A DNA stretch of 64,000 nt, taken from NCBI GenBank assembly GCA_019426215.1, contig CM033400.1, positions 14,926,568 through 14,990,567 on the forward strand, in the 5' to 3' direction. Shown one piece after another: positions 1 through 11,671 of this stretch; the first letter of the stretch is position 1; each line of letters starts with the position of its first letter. The translations under genes and the position numbers were made by a program. The notes beneath the pieces were generated by a model. The model did no database searches and was not told where the DNA came from. It saw only the letters and a program-made list of their open reading frames with translations. The DNA comes from Buddleja alternifolia. Its lineage: Eukaryota > Streptophyta > Magnoliopsida > Lamiales > Scrophulariaceae.

Positions 1-3000
1 ATCTATTGATCAACTATTGAGTTGCCAATGGTCCTCAGGTTGTATTTGGTGACAACTCTAAAGGTAAAACAAAGGTATAGGTACTGTGCATAGGGGGAAC
101 ATCATGATAAGTGATGTTTATTATGATGAGGGTCTGAAGCACAATTTATTAAGCATAAGTCAATTCTGTGATAAAGGCTATGAAGTCGTATTCTCAAGCG
201 ACTATTGCTATATAAATGACGCTAAGACCAAGTCTACTAAATTGAAAGGTAAAAGAACTAACAACGTATATTTGGTAGATTGGGGTTCAACAACTGATAA
301 CAACCCAACATGTTTTGTTGCTAAAAATGAATCTAAAATGGGTTGGTTATGGGATAGAAAAATGAATCACCTCAACTTTAAGACCATCTCTCAGCTTATA
401 AATCTAAATCTTGTAGAGGGATTGCCAAAAGGACCATTTCACAAAGATCGCCTTTGTGACGCTTATCAAATGGGCAAACATGTTAAATCATCTTTCAAGA
501 GAAAACCTCATCTATCTACCACTAGAATACTTGAACTACTTCACATGGATCTATTTGGACCTGTTCAAACAATTAGTGTGAGCGGTAAAAAGTATATGCT
601 GGTGATAGTAGATGATATCTCTCAATTTACTTCGGTGGAATATTTTTCATCCAAAGATGAAACATGTGACAAGTTAACAACGCTTATTCGGCAACTTCAA
701 ATATTGAAAAATCTTAAGGTTGCAAGAATAAGAAGCGATCACGGTACTGAGTTTACTAACAAGGTTGTTGAAAAGTTTTGTGCAGAGAATGAAATACATC
801 ATGAGTATTCAGCTCCAAGAACTCCCTAACAAAATGGTGTTGCTAAGCGCCGGAACAAAACGCTCAAGGAAGCCGCTAGGACAATGTTAGCAGAGTCCAA
901 TCTTGCTCCTGGGTTTTGGGCTGAAGCGATCAACACTGCTTGTTACACTCAAAACCATTGCATGATCAACAAACAGCTTGGGAAAACTCCATATGAACTA
1001 TGGAGGGGCGTAAGCCAAATGTTTCATATTTTCACGTCTTTGGTTCTAAATGTTTTATCCATAATAATGGATCCCAAAGCCTAAATACATTTGATCCTAA
1101 AGCGGATGAGAGCATCTTTCTAGGCTATGCCAAGAATGGAAAGAATTTTCGCATCTTAAACAAGATCAAATCAAAGGTTGAGGAATCTATTCATGTCGTT
1201 TTTGATGATGCTAACCAAGAATCGAGTAGGGTTAATATGAATGATGTAGGAGTTGAAGATCTATGTCATCAAGCGTCTGAGATTACCATTGATGTTGATA
1301 GTGACGACGATGATGAGATCTCAGTGCTACCTCCAAAGATTAGTCGTGAGGACATTTCGGATAACAATGCAAGATCTGCTGATGATCATGAAGAGAGTGA
1401 TCATCAAGAGCAAACAAGGGTCTGTGAACTTGAAGTGCCTATGCAAGAGGGTAGTCAAGCGTCTGATCGTCAAGTGCCTGTTTAACCTCGTAACCCTTTC
1501 CAACCAGATAGACTATAGCTACGCGATCACCCACCTGAGCAAATTATTGGAGATATTGAAGCACTTGTTAGGACTAGAGCTACTACATTCAATGAGGCTA
1601 TGTTCGCAAGTTTTCTATCTCAAATGGAAACTAAGAAATTGGATGAAGCGCTAAGCGACCCAAGTTGGATTGAAGCCATGCAAGAAGAGCTTAATCAATT
1701 TGAGCGTAGTAAGGTTTGGACGCTAGTACCAGGACCAACTCACCAAGGAGTTATTGGAACTAGATGGGTTTATAGAAACAAGATGGATGAGAATGGCATT
1801 GTGATAAGGAACAAGGCTAGACTTGTAGCTCAAGGATATTGTCAAGAAGAAGGTATTGACTTTGATGAGACATATGCCCTTGTCGCTCGTCTTGAAGCAA
1901 TCCGCATGTTTCTAGCATATGTAGTGTTCAACAAGTTTACAGTGTATCAGATGAACGTGAAGAGTGCCTTCCTGAATGGTAAACTCCAAGAAGAGGTATA
2001 TGTGGAGCAACCACTAGGATTCATCAACAACCATGGTAAGGGTATGGTTTACAAGCTAGACAAAGCACTTTATGGGCTTAAGCAAGCACCCCGAGCATGG
2101 TATGACACTCTCTCTATTTTTCTTATTGGTAAAGGCTTTTCAAAAGGCGGCGTTGATACAACGTTATTTAAAATTACCAATGACGAAGATATTCTCTTAG
2201 TCCAAATTTACGTTGATGATATTATATTTGGTTCTACTAACAAGCGTCTGTGTGAGAAATTTTCCAAAGTGATGCAAGAACAATTTGAAATGAGCATGAT
2301 AGGTGAATTAACTTTCTTCTTAGGATTACAAGTTAGACAACTCCCTAATGGCATATTTATTAACCAAGCTAAATATACACGTGATATGATTAAGAAATTT
2401 GGTATGGAAAATGCATCATATTAAAAAATTCCAATGAGCCAAACACATAAGTTAGATAAGGATGAAAGTGGGAAGAAGGTTGATATCACTAATTATAGAG
2501 GTATCATTGGATCACTTCTTTATCTTAATGCTAGTAAACCTGGAATTATATTTTCGGTATGCATGTGTGCACGATTTCAAGTTGATCCTAAAGAGCCACA
2601 CTTAATTTCTGCAAAGAGAATCCTTAAATACCTAAAAGGCACACAAAATGTGGGCTTATGGAATCCAAGGGACTCTCCTTTTGAACTAATTGGTTACTTA
2701 GATGCGGATTTTGCAGGTTGCAAAATAGATCGTAAGAGTACTAGTGGTACATGTCAATTTCTAGGAGATAGGTTAGTTTCATGGCATAGTAAGAAACAAC
2801 AATCGATAGCTACCTCTACAGCTGAAGCCGAGTATGTAGCCGCAGGAAGTTGTTGTGCACAAGTGTTATGGATGAGGCAACAACTTAGAGATCATGGTAT
2901 AATCCTAGGTCCAACCCCTATTCATTGCGATAACCAAAGTGCTCTAGTCATGACTCAAAACCCTGTTCTTCATTTCAAAACCAAACATATTGACATTAGA

Positions 3001-3156
3001 TACCATTTTCTTCGTGACCATGTTCAAAAGAAAGATATCTCCATGCACTTTATTGGAACTGACAAACAATTGATAGATATCTTCACCAAAGCTCTCAAGG
3101 AACAACGTTTTCTCACTTTGAGAAGTGAATTAGGTATGATCAACTTAAATGCTTAA
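1..3156 (+). pseudogene. SIRE-A pol (protease end, integrase, RT, RNase H), inactivated
   Basis: The reading starts mid-element at the end of protease, followed by the GAG-pre-integrase block (MNHLNF...CDAYQMGK). The second zinc-binding Cys there is Tyr, whereas SIRE-C keeps Cys. The integrase core follows (MDLFGPV, IRSDHGTEF). Reverse transcriptase spans about 1650-2420 with [10 protein letters not shown] and the YVDD box. Its motif A reads [11 protein letters not shown], so the first catalytic Asp is Asn. RNase H runs about 2690-3110 (DADFAG, TAEAEY, HCDNQSAL). Breaks are a TAA at 827-829 where SIRE-C has CAA, a one-base frameshift near 1008, frame changes around 1485-1600 and a TAA near 2422. 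The element cannot make its own polymerase. Family and order are certain; the degree of decay is read directly from the frame changes. Confidence 0.9.
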
Positions 3157-3997
3157 TCATTTTCTGCATCATATTTTATTAGACATATAATTTGGGGGGA
3201 ATTCACTTTATTTATGTCCAAAAGATCTTTGAGAAGTTGTTACAAGTTAACAAATTTAGGGGGAACCTTAAAATTGTACTTGAACCTAACTGCAAGCGTC
3301 AATGATCAAAAACTTTCATATGCATGATCATTAATGCTCAGTATTATTTGTGCATAATATGTTGGATGCTCAAGCAAAAAAAGACTTGGATTACAAGTGT
3401 TAACATAAAACAGTTACAACAAGCGTTAACAAGTGGTATTTGTTAAGCGTTGAACTTATTCCCTTCAACACTTAATATAAAATTGTTTGTAAAATTCATG
3501 CATAAATTTTACACGCTTCTTGACGTAGTGGATAGACTTAAAAGTCTATTTTGGACTCTATTCACACGTTTCCATCACATCAAACTGGCGGGTAATCAAA
3601 ACTTTTCAAAATAACGGTTCAGAGTTAGTACATGTCTAGGTGTGTGTCAGTATACCATCAGGCGCATGCATTACACTCTGAAAATCCTAAACGTTTTAAA
3701 AATTTAACTCGGACTTCAAATCTTTATATATGGGAGTTACCAAATGTAACTTCCCTCTCTTACTTAAAACTCGCGTCCGCAGTTAACAATTTTCATGGCT
3801 GAGATTTAATAACTTCCCACGTGTCTACATCTTACTGAGACATGAAAACACAAGTTTCAAAATTATCCTACTGTGTCATTTAAAACACAATTCTTGCAGA
3901 AGAGCTATTCACTTTTACTCTTTGCAAATTTTACTCAATTTCTCTATCTCTTTCAAAGAAAAAGCAATCTCAGTTCACTTTTCTTCACAAATCTCAA
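3157..3997 (+). other. Non-coding spacer between SIRE-A pol and envelope-like ORF, with TATA-like box
   Basis: About 840 bp without a usable reading frame separates the pol stop (TAA) from the next ATG. It contains two G-rich purine patches (near 3189-3200 and 3258-3266) and a TATATATGG at 3724-3732 about 270 bp before the ATG at 3998. In the soybean element SIRE1 the second ORF is expressed by reading through a single stop after pol. Here the distance and TAA make that unlikely, so a subgenomic promoter or splicing would be needed. That is inference. Confidence 0.5.
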
Positions 3998-6900
3998 ATG
4001 GCACCCAAAAAATCTACCGCTACTTCTGCTGAGTCCATCATCAAGGTCACTGAGGGCCTAGTAGTGGACTGAAAATTTCTATATGAACAAACTCAGGTTG
4101 ATCTCACGGAGATCATGGACTCTGTCTCTGAGTCTGGACTGAAAACCTTCCTCACCAAATACTCCTATATTTTCCCTAACGAAGTTGAATTCTTTTGGAA
4201 AAACGCCAAACTCTCAGAGAACAAGAAGTCTATCTCTTGTCTCTTCTCTCTATCCAAAAAGGATTCCAAGGAATTCATCCTTGCTGCCGACACCATCACC
4301 CAGAATTTCAAACTATCGAACCAAGGTGTATCATTGAACTCCGTTACTGCTTAACAAATAGAAGAAGCCTGGACAAAGATCAGCGCTTATGACAACATCC
4401 CTTACAAAACTCATTTCGAGAAGATGGATATAGGCTACCGATACAGACTATTAGCTAATTTCTGTAGTAAGTTCATTGAATGCAGAGTAGGAACTTTTGA
4501 CAAGGTAAACCCATTGCAGTTCCAGATGATGACTGTTATACTCCTGGACATTAAGATCAATTGGAGTGAATACGTTTTTGACAGATTCAGAGACTGCCTG
4601 ACCACTTCAAACAAACTTTATGGCGTAATTCTCAGTGATCTACTTTTTCGAGCTGAATGTGTTAACTCTGCTGGGATTACTCTGACCAAGGCGAAATTCT
4701 ATGGGAAGAGAATCATCAGCAATCTCTTCCACCCACCCAGAGTTGGAGGTACTGCAAGGCCTTTGTCTGACCGTCAAGTAGTACGCGAAGCGTCAGATGA
4801 AGAAGTGGAGCATCCAGCTCTAGAAGAAGCCGTGAAGCATTCGGATGCTATAAGAGGGCTCCCAGAAAGCCCAAGGATCAAGCTATTCTGTCTCCTCATA
4901 AGGATGATGAGGAAACAGAAAAAGACGAGGAGGAAAAGATTCCTCTAGTTAGGCAGAGGAAGTTGGAAGGCATTATTAAACAGATTGATTTCGAGGAACC
5001 GATTACCACTCCTCCAGCCCCAACGCTGAAGCTCGTTGAAGGAGTCAACGTTAAGAAGATCTTTAAGCATTCCAGGATAAGCAAGCGTCAAGCTGCTCTT
5101 ACTCCTGAAGATCCTGAGATTATCGAGCCAAGCGCTCAAGATATTGCTATTGAGCCGAGTTCTCAGGGTAAGTTTATTTCTTCCTGCAGCATTTCTTTTC
5201 CTACATCTGTAGAAGATCCTGCTCTTATAGAGGATAATTCTTGTGCTACAGCTTTAGTTTCAGCTACTATTAAAGCATCAATAGAAGTCCACCTGGATGT
5301 TGAGATGACAGATATTGTGGCTATTGCCAAAGATATTGTCGCCGAAGTTGCTGCAGTTGAAGCTGAGGAACCTGCTCCCAAAGAGGTTCAAACATGAACT
5401 GCTCTTGTTCCGGTTCTAACAAAGGCACGCTCCGAAGGTCAGAGCGTTGCTAAAAATGTTACCATACACAGAGATTTCTTCAAGATGGACCTATTGAAGA
5501 CAATTGATCACTCTATCAATTATATGCCTCAAGCGCTTGAAGAAGACTTCATCCCAGCCGGTTATAATGAAGAAAGATTCATCAATGCTAAAAATGGTAT
5601 AGCTGCGCTGATTGATATAGATCGGACAATCTGGGACACCTTATTTGATACTGAGTTGACCGAGGTAGAGAAAGCCTACTACTTGGTGGTTGAGCTTAGT
5701 AAAACTCATGGTCAGATCCCGCATTTTTCGCCATCCAAGAAGCAAGGAAAAGTGATAGAACTCCCAGAGCAGATGTTGATTTGGGTTACTTTCGGGATAT
5801 GGGGCACAGCAAACCAACTGGTTTTGCTCCAAGAGACTTCAACATAAGAGTGTATGAGCGTATACCTGTTGAATTTATTAATCCAATAGAGGAAGTTCTG
5901 AACAGAGAGGGTTACACTCACTTTTCTCGTGTAGCCAACAGTAAAGCAAATTTGCGCTCAGCTCATCCACTTCGTCTCTGGAAAAATAAAGGGATTCATG
6001 TCGGTGAGCATCCAGCTTCTGTGACCGATGTGATTCAAGCCAAGGCAGATGCTTATTTTGACAGTGTTTGGAATGCCAGCTATCACACAAATAAGTACCA
6101 CTTTGAATCCATCTGGGATATACACCATGAAGGCGTTCGAGAGTTAGTCAATGCAGGTGATGACTACTTCATGAGTAAGGTTAACTGGGTTGAAGCGTAT
6201 GTTGGCCATCAGTTCACATTTCAAGAATTGGTTAAAGCTCCTCATCTCTTCGGCATAGGCATGCATGACAAGAAGCGTCAGTTCGCCAAGTATTGCCTTA
6301 AGAAGCGTCAAGAGCGAGTTGGACCTGTTGCCAAGTTACCCAAAGTTCGTCAAAAGATAGAATTGTTTCTGTGTCAAGCACTGCACAGGCTTTCCTTCAC
6401 TCCTCTTCATTTCAATGCTCAAGCGTCAACCAGTAGCAGTTCATCAGTGTCTTGCTTGAACTTCTCTACAAGCCACTGTGATGACAACTTCAGATTAATG
6501 ATGAAGATCATGGCTCTCGTTCCTCACTTCGACAAGATCTTCACTGATAATCTACGAAAGCCAAATGGCTCGAGGATCCACAACTTCCAAGGTTATCCAC
6601 TTCTACCTTGTATCAAATAGGAAGTAAACGATCATTATGCCTATGTTCTCTCTCTTCTTGAACGCAATCAAGGCATAGCTCGAGCGGTGTATCCGTATTT
6701 GGATGACTATTATCGCATGTACGTGCTAGAAGCTCACAAATCCGAGTGTCTTCATACGGACCGGATTATTGGATTTTCTTTACATTACTACCCAGATACT
6801 TTATTTCTCATTCCAAAGCCGCAGTCAAAGATCTTTCCAAATCATGTATTGGACATCATAGATCCAATGTATGTCCGAGCCTGAGACAGTCCACTTCGCA

Positions 6901-8065
6901 CCTTCATTCAAGGGACTTGTATCTCTCGCTCCAGACTGACTGAACTTCTGGAAGCTGTTTCAGATTCCTATTCAAATCTCGCCAATTGGAACTTCTAATT
7001 CGATGACTTCCGCCAAGAGGAGTCAGCGCTTGAGCAAGCGCCTGCTAAGTTGGTTGAAGAGTCTGCACCAGCGTCCATCTCAAAAGTTGCAGTATTCCAG
7101 CGTCTGCTGAAGAACATGTTCAAGCATCTCCACCAGAGGATAATCCTGACGCTTCTGAACACGTTTTTGATATGGCTGAGGATCTTCAACTCGATGTACG
7201 AGGTATAATTTTTGATCCTACATATCAAGCTCCCCTTGACTTACTCAAGCACACACCAAGATTTAAGCGACCGGCTCCTCAAGCGATTCCTTTGGATGTG
7301 AGTTAATCTTTTGGTCCTTTGCTGAAATCAGTTCTGGAGGAGGTAAGCAATCACGCTACTCAGAATGAAGAAGCCCTCCACTGGATCAAGACTAACTTAG
7401 CAAAGATTGAGTCTCAGACCATGATCACTCAAATAGGTCATATGAAAGGTGCTGCTCAAGCGGCAGTTGGAGAATGCGGAAAGGAATTTAAAGAACTGCA
7501 TGATGCTACTACGGCAAACCAACTGGCCATGAAGGAGCATTTTGATAAGCGCCTGGACGATCTTTCAGCCTCTGTTTCACAGATTGCTAGTCAAGTCAGC
7601 CTGATCACCGACCATTTTCTAAAGGCTGATGATGGCAATAAGGGGAAAGGACAGAGAAGGGGGGAGAAGAGGAAAGTGTCCAGTTCAAGAGCTTCCAGCC
7701 CTCCACTTAAGCGTCAAACCTTCTTTCAAATTTTTCCAGTACCTTCAAGGGCATTGCTTGTACAGTTTGATGTTCCATTCTCTAGACCGCCTATTCCAGA
7801 GCCTTCTGACCCGAAGATCATTGCTAAAGAGCAAAAAAAGTCAAATTTCAATTGAGCGTTCAGAGTATGCCTAAGGGCGATTGGCATCGACCCAGTTGAA
7901 TGGAATAAGCAATTTGTTGCTTATAAAAAGAGACAGCAAGAAGAGAAGAAGACAGTAATAAATAAAGATCATGCCGCCATGATTAGGCTTGAAGAAAATA
8001 TTTCTAAAGCAATCAAGGCTGAGGTAAACAGAAGACTAAACTCTCAAGAAGAAGAAGATGATTAA
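3998..8065 (+). pseudogene. SIRE-A envelope-like / putative plant transposon protein, degenerate
   Basis: Starting at ATG 3998, one can follow a single decayed protein through all three frames: frame of 3998 to about 4946 (stops at 4070 and 4352), then the frame of 4963 to about 5775, then the frame of 5781 to about 6884, then a coiled-coil-rich tail at 7319-7855. A charged C-terminal end finishes with a Glu/Asp run and TAA at 8063-8065. Segments such as NPLQFQMM, KINWSEYVFD and KLYGVILSDLL resemble the extra ORF of SIRE-type elements, often called envelope-like although no membrane-fusion role is shown. I see no convincing transmembrane segment. The position between pol and the 3' LTR fits this lineage. 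The product is broken by several stops and shifts. Confidence 0.7.
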
Positions 8066-8295
8066 GAGCTTGTCTACTTTGCATTATCTATATTCTTGTC
8101 TCTTATGTTTTTTTTAGTTGTAAAAATCCATGTAATCAATGATATATATAAAAAGGCATTTTTCAGCTGAAACACCTCGTTGAAGCTTTACTAACTTTAA
8201 CTCACTTTTACTAACCAAAGCTAACTTTTATTTTTGGCTGTCTAACTCTTGAACTATAAAAGAGTAAGTATTGTCATCATCAAAAATGGGGAAAT
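8066..8295 (+). other. SIRE-A 3' untranslated region and polypurine tract
   Basis: After the last ORF there is 230 bp of A/T-rich sequence ending in a purine run (AAAAATGGGGAAA) directly before the 3' LTR. This is the plus-strand priming site of the element. The tract is interrupted by one T. Confidence 0.7.
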
Positions 8296-9838
8296 TTTTA
8301 GGCATTTCATGTTAGATGTTTTGATGAGGACAATGAGGATTATTTGTTAGACCCCAAAATATGTAAGTTTGATTTTAGTAGAAATCATGTATAAGCTTTG
8401 AGCGTTAGAACTATAATAGGCTTTATAGGTTTTGCTTTATTTTATTTTAGAATATTAGGCTAAGTATTTTTTAGGCTGAGCGTTTGATAAATTATGAGTG
8501 AGCTTATCAATAGTTAACTCTAAAGATTCAAGCGCCTGAAGTCTGAATGAAGAGAAAGATTCCAAGCGTCCAAAATGACCAGCTATTCCAAGCGTTCATT
8601 AGGACAGAAGTTATTCAAGGATGAATGAGCGTCTATCAATGACTGATTTCATCTGAATTTATTTCTAAGTCCAGAAGGAGTTTAATGCAAATATTCTCAG
8701 TGCATTAAATGCCAACGGGCATTTAATTCAAATGCATTAAATTCTGATAAGAGCATTAAATGTGATAAGCTCTTTCGAACGTACGGAGAAGCCACCCTAT
8801 TGGACTGTCAACTATTCACAGACTGCAGCACCAACTTTTGTGTAGCAATTTTCAGGAAAAAGGACAAAAGTTGTTCACTCGCAGAAGTGAGAGACACGCA
8901 ACTGTGCATGTGTCAAACATACACTTTTTCCAAGAATGTCTATAAATAGGACTTCAACAACAAGCTAAAAACACCCGATTAATTCTAAGACAAATTGCTA
9001 TTGCATTGAAATCTCATCCCTTAAATTCTCAGAAAAGCCAGAATATTCAAGCAAACATTTTCTTTGCTTTTCTTCAAAACCTGAGACAGTCAACCAATAT
9101 CTCAAACATTCTTTTTGAAGAAACCTACATTACTATTGAGATATTCCCAGTTGTTTGAACTTTATCAAAATCAAACAAACTGTTCAGAAAAACCCCATCC
9201 AAGCCTCGCAATCTGTGTGAAGTTGAAGTTGGATACTTGCATTATTTTTTAGTGAAAGAAGCAAGGGGATAGAAGTGATTTGGAGCAGAAATCTATGTGA
9301 TTAAGGAGCTCAAGTCATCGACATCCATCTCTCCCTATTTTGTAGAAGATTCTATGTGATTCTTTGAGAATCATTTTTAGTGGATTGCCTCCAAGTGTTC
9401 AAGGAGAAGAAGGACGTAATTGGGATTACACCGCCCAACGAACCTTACAAATATTTTGTTATTTACTTTAAAGTCAATTTTCTTATTAACATATCATTGC
9501 ATAAATTGATTAAGTAAAACACAATTAAAAGCTAAGCAACTAAGAAACAGTTTGTGACGCTAAAAGCTTTCAAACAGGAAGACTATCAAATCCATTCCAC
9601 TGTGCTAACACTGATCAAAGAAGTGAATGCTTATGCCTATTTGGTTATAGTATTCAAATCTTGAAGTCTAAGTTATCTTTCTAGAAACAGTCTTCCATAG
9701 ACGCTCAGTCAAGCTACTACTTTTCAAGCGCCCAACACATTTTTTAATACGAAATTTTTGAAGTCAAAAAAGACTTCATGGTCTATTCAACCCCCCCCCC
9801 CCCTTCTAGCCCCTTTCGTATGCCACTCGGGACCAACA
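8296..9838 (+). repeat. 3' LTR of SIRE-A
   Basis: The right edge ends in CA and the left edge aligns with the LTR of SIRE-B (58702-60201, opposite strand), which begins TGTTAGG; here the G is T. The LTR is 1543 bp. It holds a TATA box TATAAATA at 8941-8948 and, upstream of it, several copies of GCATTAAAT including a perfect 10-bp hairpin (8704-8713 with 8718-8727). Near the right end there is a run of 13 C at 9791-9803 (7 C in SIRE-B), then TATGCCACTCGGGACC. Confidence 0.85.
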
Positions 9839-9840
9839 CA

Positions 9841-10239
9841 GTTGAACAATCGAAAGTGCAAACTTCTATTAGTTCAAGTCAACTCGGCACCTCTGGGTTA
9901 AAGAGGGAGAGATTCAACTGAGGCCACATACCGGCACCTCTAAGGTTAATACTAAAGAGATTAATTTACCATGGCAGGTATACCAGCGATTATGAAGAGG
10001 TCCGAGAATGGTATGATTTTAGGGCACTTGCCTCTGTCCATACTATGGTACCAAGTTTTTCGAAAATCTCCAAGCTTCCAAAATGGATTAGTGCAGCTAT
10101 GTATGATTCATGGCAAAAGAATCCACATCTTAGGAGAGGAGAAATGGTGGAGCTAAATTCATTTCAGCAGCTCCAGAAATCATCGAAAAAGGGTCTCATC
10201 CGGCTTTTCATTTCATCAAATTACAGAGACCGAACATGA
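9841..10239 (+). pseudogene. Unassigned ORF remnant, possibly endogenous pararetrovirus
   Basis: One frame reads from the edge of the SIRE-A insertion to the stop at 10239 with a single internal TGA at 9919, so its upstream part should continue left of the SIRE element. The protein has a basic, tryptophan- and tyrosine-containing central part (LPKWISAAMYDSW). I do not recognise a diagnostic domain. Linking it to a plant pararetrovirus rests only on the promoter-like region downstream at 10853-11341. Confidence 0.35.
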
Positions 10240-10691
10240 CGGCTCATAATCGAGTTAAGGTCGTAAAAGAAGAAGGAGCTTTGGTAATCTCTATCAGCGA
10301 AGATGAGATTTCTACCAGAAGGGCTTGGGATTTTTGGGTCTGTCTCACTGAGATGGACACAGTAAAGTATCCTTTTAAAAAAAATTCACATAAAATAAAT
10401 GGATCATTTTTACTCAATTCTATGACAGGAAAGAGTACAGAATTTGTAGAAAATTTATTCGAACAGAAACGGACGCATATCTGGAAGAACAAGCTACCTG
10501 CAACAGAGAACACAAGAAAGAAGACATGCCATATGATGCATGTGGATCGATGGCATAATCATGTATGCTTTTGTTGTGAAACACAGGAAAAACCCTTGTT
10601 TGGTACAAGAATTAGGGTTACAAAGAAGAAACCCGAACAGGACAAGGGTAAAAGACCAACTTACCCGAGGGGTTTTCACAAACCTCGGTAA
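10236..10691 (+). CDS. Hypothetical 151-residue ORF, possibly pararetrovirus-derived
   Basis: It overlaps the end of the preceding reading frame by four bases (ATGA), a coupling typical of compact viral genomes. The product is basic, with a His/Cys-rich patch (HMMHVDRWHNHVCFCC) and a Lys/Arg-rich tail, which suggests nucleic-acid binding. No catalytic motif is visible and the family is not recognised. It is followed by a promoter-like block, as the last ORF of a caulimovirid is. It could also be a chance ORF in decayed sequence. No expression evidence is available. Confidence 0.3.
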   Translation: MTAHNRVKVVKEEGALVISISEDEISTRRAWDFWVCLTEMDTVKYPFKKNSHKINGSFLLNSMTGKSTEFVENLFEQKRTHIWKNKLPATENTRKKTCHMMHVDRWHNHVCFCCETQEKPLFGTRIRVTKKKPEQDKGKRPTYPRGFHKPR

Positions 10692-10852
10692 AAATTACAA
10701 GATGTAGAAAAAAACAAAAACGAGTCTAAGATAGGCTCAATTAGTTTACAATTTTAAACAAAATATAATAATTAGTTTAAAAATATAATTTGTAAAATTT
10801 TGCCCATCAAAGGGCATAATTGTAATTTATTACAGGAGGCTGACGGAAGCAA

Positions 10853-11341
10853 TGACGTCAGAAGGCAATAATCAAAAGTGGACAAATGGCCGACAAAGCC
10901 AAAAGCCACTTTTGACAAAATACAGGTTAAATGCCGGGGTAAATCAACAGTAACCGACAATCAGACAAAGGGCAGCGGAAGAAAAGTAAAAAAGTAGCCG
11001 ACAAAGCACTGTGGATAAGGACAAATGCTGACGCACACAATGACGTCAGCAATAATTAAATTTGAAATCCGTATCTGAAGTCCGAATAATGGCCTTTAAA
11101 AGGCAAAGGCGGAAGCAAAAGGAAGGCATCAGTCATTCCCTCTTACTCTTCAACAATTGAAAAAACCAGAAAGAAAAAAGATTGTAAAATAAGTTTTAAT
11201 TTTCATTCTGAGTGTATGAGGATTTTCCAAAAAAAACAAAAAAGTGTAGTCATCTCTCATACAAGAGAGGCTAACTAGTTTTCTCCTACAATAGCGGAGT
11301 AGAATATATCTATGTAATAAAAATTTTATTTCATCAATAAA
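10853..11341 (+). promoter_or_regulatory. Pararetrovirus-like promoter, leader start and poly(A) signals
   Basis: There is a TGACGTCA at 10853-10860 and a pair, TGACGCAC at 11029 and TGACGTCA at 11041, whose starts are 12 bp apart. That is the spacing of the as-1 element in the 35S promoter of cauliflower mosaic virus. A TATA-like TTTAAAAGG lies at 11095-11103. Two AATAAA signals at 11316 and 11336 follow about 200 bp beyond the expected start, which matches the short terminal redundancy of caulimovirid genomic RNA. A small hairpin (CTCTC/GAGAG) lies at 11254-11269. An LTR promoter from an unrelated element is the main alternative. Confidence 0.45.
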
Positions 11342-11671
11342 AATTCAAGGCTTTTGTTCAACCTTTGTCTTCCCAAGTCTATTAAATCTTTATTCTGGAG
11401 TATCTTATACGCCCAAAGGTAGAAAACGAATTTGGGTTGTGCTATGTATTGCTGAAGGAGTTGGGTGCCTGCGAACCATCTGCTGCAGTTGTGTGGTTGG
11501 ATTCAATCTGTAAAATCGAGAACTCAGAATACCCGGTGATAAGACGATCAACCAAAGGTATTACATTATGAAATTTTAATATTTTTTGGAAGCATGTTGG
11601 GCCTGTTTTACTCATATTGTGTAGTAAGACCAATATTGTAAAATGCTATTATAATAAGTAAGGATTATTTT
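11342..11671 (+). other. Leader-like unassigned sequence before Copia-1
   Basis: 330 bp between the poly(A)-like signals and the Copia-1 insertion. There is no ORF, no tRNA-Met primer site and no recognisable domain. It reads as a continuation of the preceding element and ends at the target duplication ATTTT (11667-11671). Confidence 0.4.

Larger units (their letters stand above)
1..9838 (+). mobile_element. SIRE-A: SIRE-type Ty1/copia retrotransposon, 5' end outside window
   Basis: The order is protease end, integrase, reverse transcriptase (RT), RNase H, a non-coding spacer, a second long degenerate ORF region, a polypurine tract and a 3' LTR. The extra ORF between pol and the 3' LTR is the hallmark of the SIRE/Maximus lineage of plant copia elements. 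The 5' LTR and gag lie left of the window. The right end is followed by CAGTT at 9839-9843, which should be the target duplication. It interrupts the ORF that continues at 9841, so it inserted into an older pararetrovirus-like sequence. Two other copies of the family (SIRE-B, SIRE-C) lie at 55996-64000. Confidence 0.9.

Noticed and set aside
3998..8065. A true retroviral envelope gene
   Set aside because: No signal peptide, fusion or transmembrane features are visible. The name envelope-like is positional for SIRE elements.
10236..10691. Host gene
   Set aside because: No promoter or intron structure fits, the frame overlaps the previous one as in compact viral genomes, and it lies between transposons. 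It is listed as hypothetical only.
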